Shown here: positions 1 to 5,731 of the stretch, piece by piece
Numbering within the stretch: the first letter of the stretch is position 1
How the letters are laid out: each line of letters starts with the position of its first letter
NCBI GenBank assembly: GCA_021839785.1
Contig: JAKCAB010000162.1
Location: 1 to 6,308 of the forward strand
DNA length: 6,308 nucleotides
Source of the DNA: a bacterium
Lineage (GTDB): Bacteria > Verrucomicrobiota > Verrucomicrobiae > Limisphaerales > J093
Reading direction: 5' to 3'
Translations under genes and position numbers: made by a program
Notes under the pieces: model-generated
What the model was told of the DNA's origin: nothing
What the model saw: only the letters and a program-made list of their open reading frames with translations
Database searches by the model: none

Positions 1-1400
1 GGTGCCTCTCCTTCCACGACCACCTTCCAACCAGAGTCGTGAAGTCGCAGGATGAATGGGAAAGGATTTGTCTTGCCGCTCGTAAAATCTTGGTCAACCA
101 AGTTCAACCGCAGTGTACCGTCGGGGTTCTGCTTGATGCCTTGTATGGACGTGAATTCCATGTCATTAAAGGTATTCCCCAGCCGCTTCGTGAAAAACCC
201 GTAATGAGTGACGGCCTCCTCCGCTGCGACGTTCTTGGGCAACTCTAGGAGTTCCGCGACGCGCGCCTGGTTGCCGGTTCTGGCTGCCCAGATCAGAGAA
301 GTGAGCGCCCGCTCTGGAGTCGCGGCTCCCAGATCCTCAAGCTTGGTTCCGAAGGCGACCATTGGAGCCTTGGTTGGATCTGAGGCATCGGTAGGCGCTT
401 GAGTCGTCTCCTGTCTCGGCCTCCCAAGTTCGCTGAGCGCCTGGCGCAGGCGCCCGACCTCCGAGCGCAGACGGAGTAGTTCAAGGGTATTTCGGTTCAG
501 GCGCGCGTTGTCGTCTTTGACCGCCGCAAGCTGGTTTGTGGCATCAAGGAGTGCCTGGCTCAGCTCTTGGCTTTGTTTGATCAGTGGCGCTTGTTGTTGT
601 TGGAGCATTTGGACTTGGCTCCGAAGGTGTGCGGCTTGGCGGGCTTCGTAAATGCCGGTGCCGACGGCGGCGACGAATGCCGCAGTGATCAAGGTCTTTT
701 GCAGTGTGGTCATGGCGATGGCTTTGGTGGCGGTGGTCGTTGCGGTGGTGACGAGGCCTGCGCCGGCCAGCGTGGCAGCGGCGGAAATGGCGACGGCCAA
801 GCCCGCCGGCGCGGATTGCACGGCGTTTGTGGAAATCAAAACGGCCATTCCGGTGGCGCCGACGCAAACGCCGCGCTGGGCAAAGAATTCGCGCAGGCGC
901 TCGACGGCGCGACTCACCCGCTTTTGCGCGGCGTCGTCGCTCACGCCGAGTTGCTGGCCGACTTCGCGGAGCGATTTGTTCTCGAAGTAACGGAGCAGGA
1001 CGGCAGCGCGGTCAGTGGCGTCGAGCGCGGCCATCGCTTCGTCGAGCAGCGGCTCGAGGTGCGTCCAGTCGGCAGCCGTGGCGTTCGAGGTGTTCATCTC
1101 GGTGGCGATTTGCTCGCGCAATTGCCGGCGGACTTCGCGCCGGACGACGTCGATGGCGGTGCGGCGGGTGACCTGGTAGAGCCACGCGGCGAGAATCGTG
1201 TCGGGCTTGAGTTGCGCCCCGTTCCGGGCCAGGTCGAGGAAGGCGGATTGGCTGATTTCTTCGGCCAGTTGCGGAGAGCGGACCTGGCGGAGCGCGGCGG
1301 AATAGACAAGGTCGAGGTGGCGGCGGACGATTTCCGCAAAGGCGTCTTCGGCCCGCTCGCGCGTGTACCGCTTCAGCAATTCCAGGTCGGTTTCGGTCAT
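1..1400 (-). CDS. ECF-type sigma-70 factor with membrane segment, coiled coil and C-terminal extension (3' end beyond window)
   Basis: Reading leftward from ATG at 1400-1398, the frame stays open for 466 codons to the window edge, so the C-terminus is missing. Residues about 20-90 match sigma region 2 (EDAFAEIVRRH near the start; AWLYQVTRRTAIDVVRR at 72-88). Residues about 113-173 match region 4 (ALDATDRAAVLLRYF, then the helix-turn-helix around SLREVGQQLGVS and KRVSRAVERLRE). ECF factors normally stop here. This one continues with an Ala/Thr-rich hydrophobic stretch (178-220), a likely transmembrane helix (235-251, KTLITAAFVAAVGTGIY), a Gln-rich coiled coil (about 255-325), a Pro/Thr linker (327-346) and a domain from about 350 that ends in beta-strand-like sequence (ILRLHDSGWKVVVEG). 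Such C-terminal extensions are known in planctomycete and verrucomicrobial sigma factors. Membrane tethering with an internal sensor or anti-sigma role is my inference. An AGG about 9 nt upstream could be the ribosome site. The gene is divergent from the NO operon. Confidence 0.92.
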   Translation of the reverse strand, partial: MTETDLELLKRYTRERAEDAFAEIVRRHLDLVYSAALRQVRSPQLAEEISQSAFLDLARNGAQLKPDTILAAWLYQVTRRTAIDVVRREVRRQLREQIATEMNTSNATAADWTHLEPLLDEAMAALDATDRAAVLLRYFENKSLREVGQQLGVSDDAAQKRVSRAVERLREFFAQRGVCVGATGMAVLISTNAVQSAPAGLAVAISAAATLAGAGLVTTATTTATKAIAMTTLQKTLITAAFVAAVGTGIYEARQAAHLRSQVQMLQQQQAPLIKQSQELSQALLDATNQLAAVKDDNARLNRNTLELLRLRSEVGRLRQALSELGRPRQETTQAPTDASDPTKAPMVAFGTKLEDLGAATPERALTSLIWAARTGNQARVAELLELPKNVAAEEAVTHYGFFTKRLGNTFNDMEFTSIQGIKQNPDGTLRLNLVDQDFTSGKTNPFPFILRLHDSGWKVVVEGEA

Positions 1401-1523
1401 TTCCAGAAACCTATCGTCGCCGGCGCCGGAAATCCGACAACGATTTTTCCACGTCGGCGGGTGAACCGAGGCCGGGTTTGATCCGGGTCATTTTCGCGGG
1501 CCGCTGGACAGGGCATTTTGTGA
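1401..1523. promoter_or_regulatory. Divergent intergenic region between sigma factor gene and NO operon
   Basis: These 123 bp must hold the promoters of both divergent genes unless one lies inside a coding region. I find no convincing -35/-10 pair in either direction. Visible elements are a self-complementary CCGGCGCCGG (1420-1429), a direct repeat CCGGGT at 1472-1477 and 1483-1488 (11-bp period, one helical turn), and an imperfect palindrome TGATCCGGGTCA (1479-1490) overlapping the second repeat. A Shine-Dalgarno-like ACAGGG (1508-1513) lies about 10 nt before the ATG at 1524. The regulatory role follows from gene orientation; individual sites are unproven. Confidence 0.6.
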
Positions 1524-1536
1524 ATGCACTTTCACA
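1519..1536. promoter_or_regulatory. Candidate TetR operator: inverted repeat over the regulator's start codon
   Basis: TGTGAA (1519-1524) and TTCACA (1531-1536) are perfect 6-bp inverted arms separated by TGCACT. The palindrome covers the ATG at 1524-1526. TetR-family dimers bind such short palindromes and often repress their own genes, so this is a reasonable autoregulatory site. The half-sites resemble those of CRP (TGTGA/TCACA), but here the spacing between TGTGA and TCACA is 8 rather than 6, which argues against a standard CRP site. It could also be a chance repeat within codons 1-5. Confidence 0.4.
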
Positions 1537-2555
1537 TTGTGCGCGCGACCAAGACCAAGACCGAGATTCGGCAGGCGCAGATCACCCGATCGGCGCTCGA
1601 TCTGGTTTCGCGCCACGGCCTGAAACGGTTGAGCGTCGCCGGGGTGGCGCGGGCCGTGGGCGTGGTGCCGTCCGCGCTTTACCGTCATTTCGCCAGCAAG
1701 GCGGCCGTGTTGGCCGCCGTGGTGGACTTGATCGCGCAGCGCCTCGGCGAAAACGTGCAGGCGGTCCGCGCGGAGACGCCGGACGCGCTGGAGCGCCTGC
1801 ACCGGTTGTTGATGCGGCATGTCACTTTTGTTCGCGAAGAGGCGCCGATTCCGCGGGTGGTGTTTTCCGAGGAAGTCTTTCACGGTCCGCGGCAGCGCCG
1901 GCAGCGCGTGTACCGGCTGTTCGGCGGGTATTTGCGCGACATCGCGGAGCTGATCGAGGAAGGCCAGCGTGCGAGGCGCATCCGGCCCGAATTGGCCGCC
2001 GGCACGCTGGCCATGATGTTTCTGGGACTGGTGCAACCCGCGGCGATCCTTTGGCTCATGAGCGATGGCGCTTTCGACCCTGCCCGCCAAGCCGAGGAAG
2101 CCTGGCAGGTCTTCGCGGCCATGATCGCGGCAAAGCCGGAAAACCGCGCGGCCGGGCTGAATCATCGGCCGGCCCCGGCGTTTTCGATCGTGACCAAAGG
2201 AGTCCGCGAGCCGGCGACGCCTCAGGACGGCACGCGTTTTCTGGTGGACCGCCTGTGGCCGCGAGGCGTGAGGAAGAGCGCGTTGCGCCTCGCTGCCTGG
2301 CTGAAGGAAGTCGCCCCCAGCGACGCGTTGCGCCGGTGGTTCCGGCACGATCCGGCCAAGTGGCCGGAGTTTCGCCGGCGCTACTTTGCCGAGTTGGACC
2401 AGCGGCCCGAAGGCTGGCGGCCGATCGTGACTGAAGCAGCGCGGGGACCGGTCGCGTTGTTGTTCGGCGCCCAGGATCGGGAGCACAACAACGCCGTGGC
2501 CTTGCGCGACTACCTTTTGTCGCACACTGACTCTGGAAAACACGAACCGAAGTGA
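1524..2555 (+). CDS. TetR-family transcriptional regulator fused to a DUF488 (YeaO-like) domain
   Basis: A 343-residue protein with two recognisable parts. Residues about 14-62 form a TetR DNA-binding domain (ITRSALDLVSRHGLKRLSV, then VARAVGVVPSALYRHFASK with the typical YxHFxSK ending). Residues about 85-203 are a helical ligand-binding and dimerisation region. After a linker (204-219), residues about 220-332 match DUF488: DGTRFLVDRLWPRG (235-248), WLKEVAPS (259-266), WFRHDPAKWPEFRRRY (272-287) and a closing GAQDREHNNAVAL (315-327). TetR proteins are usually near 200 residues and DUF488 proteins near 120, so both modules look complete. DUF488 has no settled biochemical role. The protein contains no cysteine, so thiol or Cys-ligated Fe-S sensing by this chain is unlikely. 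The ATG at 1524 has an upstream AGGG; a GTG at 1539 would remove five residues and is the main alternative. It is the first gene of the operon and overlaps the ferredoxin gene by 4 nt, so it probably controls the NO reductase operon (inference). An internal GTG at codon 223 could start a separate DUF488 product, but no good ribosome site precedes it. Confidence 0.9.
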   Translation: MHFHIVRATKTKTEIRQAQITRSALDLVSRHGLKRLSVAGVARAVGVVPSALYRHFASKAAVLAAVVDLIAQRLGENVQAVRAETPDALERLHRLLMRHVTFVREEAPIPRVVFSEEVFHGPRQRRQRVYRLFGGYLRDIAELIEEGQRARRIRPELAAGTLAMMFLGLVQPAAILWLMSDGAFDPARQAEEAWQVFAAMIAAKPENRAAGLNHRPAPAFSIVTKGVREPATPQDGTRFLVDRLWPRGVRKSALRLAAWLKEVAPSDALRRWFRHDPAKWPEFRRRYFAELDQRPEGWRPIVTEAARGPVALLFGAQDREHNNAVALRDYLLSHTDSGKHEPK

Positions 2556-2893
2556 GCACCCAACACCTGAAATGGCTCCCCGTCATCGACGAGGAACGCT
2601 GCACCGGCTGCAACCGTTGCGTGGAGGCCTGTGGGCCGAAATCGCTGGAAGTGATCGACGCGGTCGCTGTGCTGGTGCGCCCCGACACCTGCGGCAGCGA
2701 GGAACACTGTGTCAAACCCTGCCCGGAAGCGGCCATTCACATGGCTTGGGTGGAGGCGGAGATCGACTATTCCCGTGGCCGTTGGCGGGAGGTAGTCGCA
2801 CCCGCCCAATTTATCACGCCCGCACGGTTCCTGAAGGACTCGCGCCGGGCAACAACTCCAAACCTAACTAAACGAGACCTCTGTGCAACCTAA
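2552..2893 (+). CDS. Small dicluster ferredoxin-like Fe-S protein with an altered second cluster motif
   Basis: A 113-residue soluble protein. Motif I is complete: C17-x2-C20-x2-C23-x3-C27. Motif II reads C47-x5-C53-x3-C57-P, with Glu50 where the middle cysteine of CxxCxxCxxxCP normally sits. In bacterial-type dicluster ferredoxins one cluster uses C17, C20, C23 and C57. The other would then have only C47, C53 and C27 plus perhaps Glu50, so a [4Fe-4S] plus a [3Fe-4S] or carboxylate-ligated cluster is expected (inference). About 47 residues without cysteine, apart from one near the end, follow the second motif; their role is unknown. The GTG start at 2552 overlaps the upstream TGA as GTGA, which suggests translational coupling; there is no strong Shine-Dalgarno. 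qNor takes electrons from quinol, so this protein is not obviously its donor. It may serve the cupin or DUF488 domain, or act as an NO-sensitive Fe-S centre. Confidence 0.88.
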   Translation: MSTQHLKWLPVIDEERCTGCNRCVEACGPKSLEVIDAVAVLVRPDTCGSEEHCVKPCPEAAIHMAWVEAEIDYSRGRWREVVAPAQFITPARFLKDSRRATTPNLTKRDLCAT

Positions 2894-3230
2894 CACCCTA
2901 GCGAAACCGAAAGGCCTCCCGGGGGCCCAACTGGCCCGGGCCGGCGAACTTGTAAATTACCAGGACGGCGCGGTGGTCAGCCGCGAAATCGTCCGAAAAC
3001 CGACCGGCAACGTGACTCTCTTTGCCTTCGACGAAGGCCAGGGGCTCAGCGAACACACCGCGCCCTTCGACGCGCTGGTGCAAGTCGTCGAGGGCGACGC
3101 CGAGATCATCATCTCGGGCCAGTCGCATCGCGTTCAGGGCGGAGAGATGATCCTCATGCCCGCCGGCCAACCCCATGCGCTCAAGGCGCCGAAGCGGTTC
3201 AAGATGATCCTGACCATGATCCGGTCCTGA
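2883..3230 (+). CDS. Small single-domain cupin protein
   Basis: A 115-residue protein with one cupin beta-barrel covering about residues 40-112. Motif 1 is degenerate: FAFDEGQGLSEHTAPFDALV then VVEGDAEIIISG, with His58 in the metal-ligand position and Glu70 near the end of the motif. Motif 2 is GGEMILMPAGQPHAL (86-100) with His98. Having about two rather than three to four ligand positions means metal binding is possible but uncertain. There is no signal peptide, so it is cytoplasmic. The GTG start at 2883 lies inside the ferredoxin gene (11-nt overlap), with a weak GAGA 5 nt upstream; this supports coupled translation. No in-frame ATG occurs before the cupin core, so the GTG is the best start. 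Its position between the ferredoxin and qNor genes points to an accessory or sensing role in the NO response, but its ligand and reaction cannot be read from the sequence. Confidence 0.87.
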   Translation: MQPNTLAKPKGLPGAQLARAGELVNYQDGAVVSREIVRKPTGNVTLFAFDEGQGLSEHTAPFDALVQVVEGDAEIIISGQSHRVQGGEMILMPAGQPHALKAPKRFKMILTMIRS

Positions 3231-3286
3231 CGCGGCCAACCCCGCATTGTTCTCCAATCGATTCCGACTCCATCCGAAACCAAGTC

Positions 3287-5599
3287 ATGAGCACACAACC
3301 TCGATCCTATACCAAGCTCTGGGTGAGCTTGATCAGCGTCATCGCCCTGTCGTTCCTAGTTTTGGGCTATTACGGCTGGGAGATTTACCGCGTCGCGCCC
3401 CCCGTGCCCAAACGGGTGGTCACGAGTGACGGCACGGTGCTGTTCACCGGGCAGAACATCAAGGACGGCCAGAACGTCTGGCAGTCGATGGGCGGCCAGG
3501 AGGTGGGCACCGTCTGGGGCCACGGCGCCTACGTGGCGCCCGACTGGTCGGCGGACTGGCTGCATCGCGAAGCCACTTGGTTGCTTGACCACTGGGCCGC
3601 GGAAACCGGCGGCAAGACTTACGCGCAACTCCAGCCGGAGCAGCAAGCCGCGCTCCGCGAGCGCCTCAAAGAGGAGATTCGCACCAATACGTACAAGCCG
3701 GAAACGGGCGACCTGGTGGTTTCGCCGGCGCGCGCCGAGGCGTTTCGCGCGGTCAGCGCGCACTACACGGCGCTGTTTGGCGATGACCCGAAACTGGATT
3801 CGCTGCGCAAAGCTTACGCCATCCCGGCGGACTCGATCAAAACGCCCGAACGCCGACAGTTGCTGAACGCCTTCTTTTTCTGGGCCGCTTGGGCGTGCGG
3901 GACGGACCGTCCGGGCAGCACGATCACCTACACGCAGAACTGGCCGCCGGAGTCACTCATTGGCAACCGGCCAACCGGCTCGATCGTGGTGTGGTCGGTG
4001 GTGAGTTTCGTGGCGCTGCTCGCGGGCGTAGGCGCGATGGTCTGGTATTTCGCCTATCAGCGGCACAACGAGCCGGAGGAACCGATGGAAGTGCCGGCGA
4101 CCGACCCCTTGCTCGCGCTGAAGGCCACGCCCTCGATGAAGGCCACGTTGAAATACTTCTGGGTAGTGGCGGCGCTCGTGGTGGTGCAGGTGGGCTTGGG
4201 GGCGGTCGCGGCCCACTATGGCGTCGAAGGCGACGGCTTCTACGGGATTCCGCTCAGCAAATGGCTGCCGTATTCCGTGGCCCGGACGTGGCACACGCAA
4301 CTTGGCATTTTCTGGATTGCGACCGCCTGGTTGGCAACCGGTTTGTTCGTGGCGCCGGCAGTGTCAGGCTACGAGCCGCCAGGCCAGCGGCTGGGCGTCA
4401 ATTTCCTCTTCGTCTGTCTGCTCATCATCGTCGTCGGCTCGCTCGCCGGCGAATGGATGGGCGTGATGCAAAAGTTGGGCCTGGTACAAAATTTCTGGTT
4501 CGGCCACCAAGGTTACGAATACGTGGACCTCGGCCGCTTCTGGCAGATCTTCCTGTTCATCGGCTTGTTCCTGTGGCTTGGCCTGATGGCGCGCGCTCTC
4601 TGGCCGGCCTTCAAGAATCCCGGCCCGAACCGGCATTTGCTGGCGTTGTTCCTGGTGGCCTCGACGGCCATTGCCGCCTTCTACGGCGCGGGGCTGATGT
4701 GGGGACGCCAAACCCACCTGGCAATGGCGGAGTACTGGCGCTGGTGGGTGGTTCACCTGTGGGTCGAAGGCTTTTTTGAAGTGTTCGCCACGGTGGTGAT
4801 CGCGTTTCTCTTCACGCGCATGGGCCTGTTGAAGACGGCCAGCGCGACGACGGCGGTGATCTTTTCGACGGTGATCTTCCTCTCCGGCGGCATTCTCGGC
4901 ACGTTTCACCACCTGTATTTCAGCGGCACGCCCACGGCGGTGCTGGCGCTGGGCGCGACCTTCAGCGCGCTGGAGATCGTGCCGCTGGTGCTGATCGGTT
5001 TCGAGGGCTACGAGAACCTCACGTTGAGCCGCGCGCGACCGTGGGTGGCGGCCTACAAGTGGCCCATTTACTTCTTCGTGGCGGTGGCGTTCTGGAACCT
5101 CGTGGGCGCCGGTTTGTTCGGTTTCTTCATCAATCCGCCCATTGGCTTGTATTACATGCAGGGGTTGAACACCACCCCCGTCCACGGCCACACGGCGCTG
5201 TTCGGCGTGTATGGGATGCTCGGCATCGGCCTGATGCTCTTCTGCCTGCGCGGGCTGACGCGGCAGGTCGCGTGGAAATCCGGGGTGCTGTTCTTCAGTT
5301 TCTGGACGATCAACATCGGCCTGGCGCTGATGGTCCTGCTCAGCCTGCTGCCGGTGGGCTTGCTGCAAACGTGGGCCAGCGTGGAACACGGCATGTGGTA
5401 CGCGCGCTCGGCGGAGTTTCTGCAACAAGGGCTGATCGACAAGCTGCGCTGGCTGCGGGTGATCGGCGACACGATCTTCGCCTTTGGCGCGGTGGGCCTG
5501 GGGTGGTTCGTGCTCGGACTCAAGACGGGCTGGTCGCTTGAAGCCTCGCGGCCGGGCGGCGAGTTGACGCCCACCCGGTCAACCGTGACCGCCCAGTAA
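3287..5599 (+). CDS. norB: Quinol-dependent nitric oxide reductase, single-chain (qNor/NorZ)
   Basis: A 770-residue inner-membrane enzyme of the heme-copper oxidase superfamily that reduces two NO to N2O; also called norZ or qnorB. Residues 11-33 form the first membrane helix and about 36-225 a periplasmic NorC-like domain without any CxxCH heme-c motif. That absence identifies the quinol type rather than cytochrome-c NorBC. About thirteen further helices follow from residue 231. Active-site residues align by spacing with Pseudomonas NorB: non-heme iron ligands His490, Glu494, His541 and His542; Glu498 and Glu563 of the acidic network; His336 and His635 for low-spin heme b and His633 for heme b3 (HGH motif). 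No CuA motif is visible. Length is normal for the family and no key residue is missing, so it should be active. The ATG at 3287 follows a 56-bp gap after the cupin gene with no clear Shine-Dalgarno or promoter. It is the last gene of the operon. No norQ or norD neighbours are present, as usual for qNor. A detoxification or denitrification role cannot be separated from this window alone. Confidence 0.97.
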   Translation: MSTQPRSYTKLWVSLISVIALSFLVLGYYGWEIYRVAPPVPKRVVTSDGTVLFTGQNIKDGQNVWQSMGGQEVGTVWGHGAYVAPDWSADWLHREATWLLDHWAAETGGKTYAQLQPEQQAALRERLKEEIRTNTYKPETGDLVVSPARAEAFRAVSAHYTALFGDDPKLDSLRKAYAIPADSIKTPERRQLLNAFFFWAAWACGTDRPGSTITYTQNWPPESLIGNRPTGSIVVWSVVSFVALLAGVGAMVWYFAYQRHNEPEEPMEVPATDPLLALKATPSMKATLKYFWVVAALVVVQVGLGAVAAHYGVEGDGFYGIPLSKWLPYSVARTWHTQLGIFWIATAWLATGLFVAPAVSGYEPPGQRLGVNFLFVCLLIIVVGSLAGEWMGVMQKLGLVQNFWFGHQGYEYVDLGRFWQIFLFIGLFLWLGLMARALWPAFKNPGPNRHLLALFLVASTAIAAFYGAGLMWGRQTHLAMAEYWRWWVVHLWVEGFFEVFATVVIAFLFTRMGLLKTASATTAVIFSTVIFLSGGILGTFHHLYFSGTPTAVLALGATFSALEIVPLVLIGFEGYENLTLSRARPWVAAYKWPIYFFVAVAFWNLVGAGLFGFFINPPIGLYYMQGLNTTPVHGHTALFGVYGMLGIGLMLFCLRGLTRQVAWKSGVLFFSFWTINIGLALMVLLSLLPVGLLQTWASVEHGMWYARSAEFLQQGLIDKLRWLRVIGDTIFAFGAVGLGWFVLGLKTGWSLEASRPGGELTPTRSTVTAQ

Positions 5600-5638
5600 G
5601 TCGCGCCCTGCGCGGGAAAACTTCAGCCACCACACGTT

Positions 5639-5687
5639 GCGGCCCGGAACCGCGCTCTTGCCTCCAAGTCGCAGAATTCCGGGCCGC
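5639..5687. terminator. Inverted repeat between convergent genes, possible bidirectional terminator
   Basis: GCGGCCCGGAA (5639-5649) and TTCCGGGCCGC (5677-5687) are perfect 11-bp inverted arms around a 27-nt loop, placed 39 bp after the qNor stop and 44 bp before the ExoD stop on the other strand. The position suits transcription termination for both genes. No T-rich tract follows on either side, so it is not a classic intrinsic terminator, and the loop is long. The rest of 5600-5731 shows nothing else I can support. Confidence 0.5.
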
Positions 5688-5731
5688 GCTGCCGGGACCG
5701 CCCGTTCACGCCGCCGGCCACCTGCGAAGGT

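Noticed and set aside
1405..1450. Sigma-70 or ECF-like promoter for the sigma factor gene on the minus strand (TTGTCG, 17 bp, ACGATA; or GGAAAA)
   Set aside because: The -10 match is poor and the ECF-like match lacks a plausible partner at the right distance, so it is not better than chance.
567..1481. Long plus-strand open frame opposite the sigma factor gene
   Set aside because: Its translation is low-complexity Gly/Arg-rich with no recognisable domain, while the minus strand gives a clear sigma region 2 and region 4. It is an antisense shadow of GC-rich coding DNA.
1519..1536. Canonical CRP/FNR site before the operon
   Set aside because: The half-sites TGTGA and TCACA are 8 bp apart instead of 6, and no TTGAT-N4-ATCAA FNR/NnrR-type site is present nearby.
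1488..2543. 351-codon minus-strand open frame opposite the TetR-DUF488 gene
   Set aside because: No recognisable motifs, Arg/His/Gln-rich composition, and complete overlap with a gene showing two conserved domains.
3244..3257. ATTG-TTCTC-CAAT inverted repeat before the qNor gene as an NO-regulator site
   Set aside because: Arms are only 4 bp and the spacing fits neither FNR/NnrR nor NsrR consensus sites.
4364..5428. 354-codon minus-strand open frame opposite the qNor gene
   Set aside because: The translation is a run of charged residues and Gln/His that mirrors the hydrophobic codons of the membrane helices; the plus strand carries all NO reductase catalytic residues.
5601..5617. Small TCGCG-CCCTG-CGCGG hairpin right after the qNor stop as a terminator
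   Set aside because: About 4-5 bp of stem with no T-tract; the 11-bp repeat at 5639-5687 is a stronger candidate.
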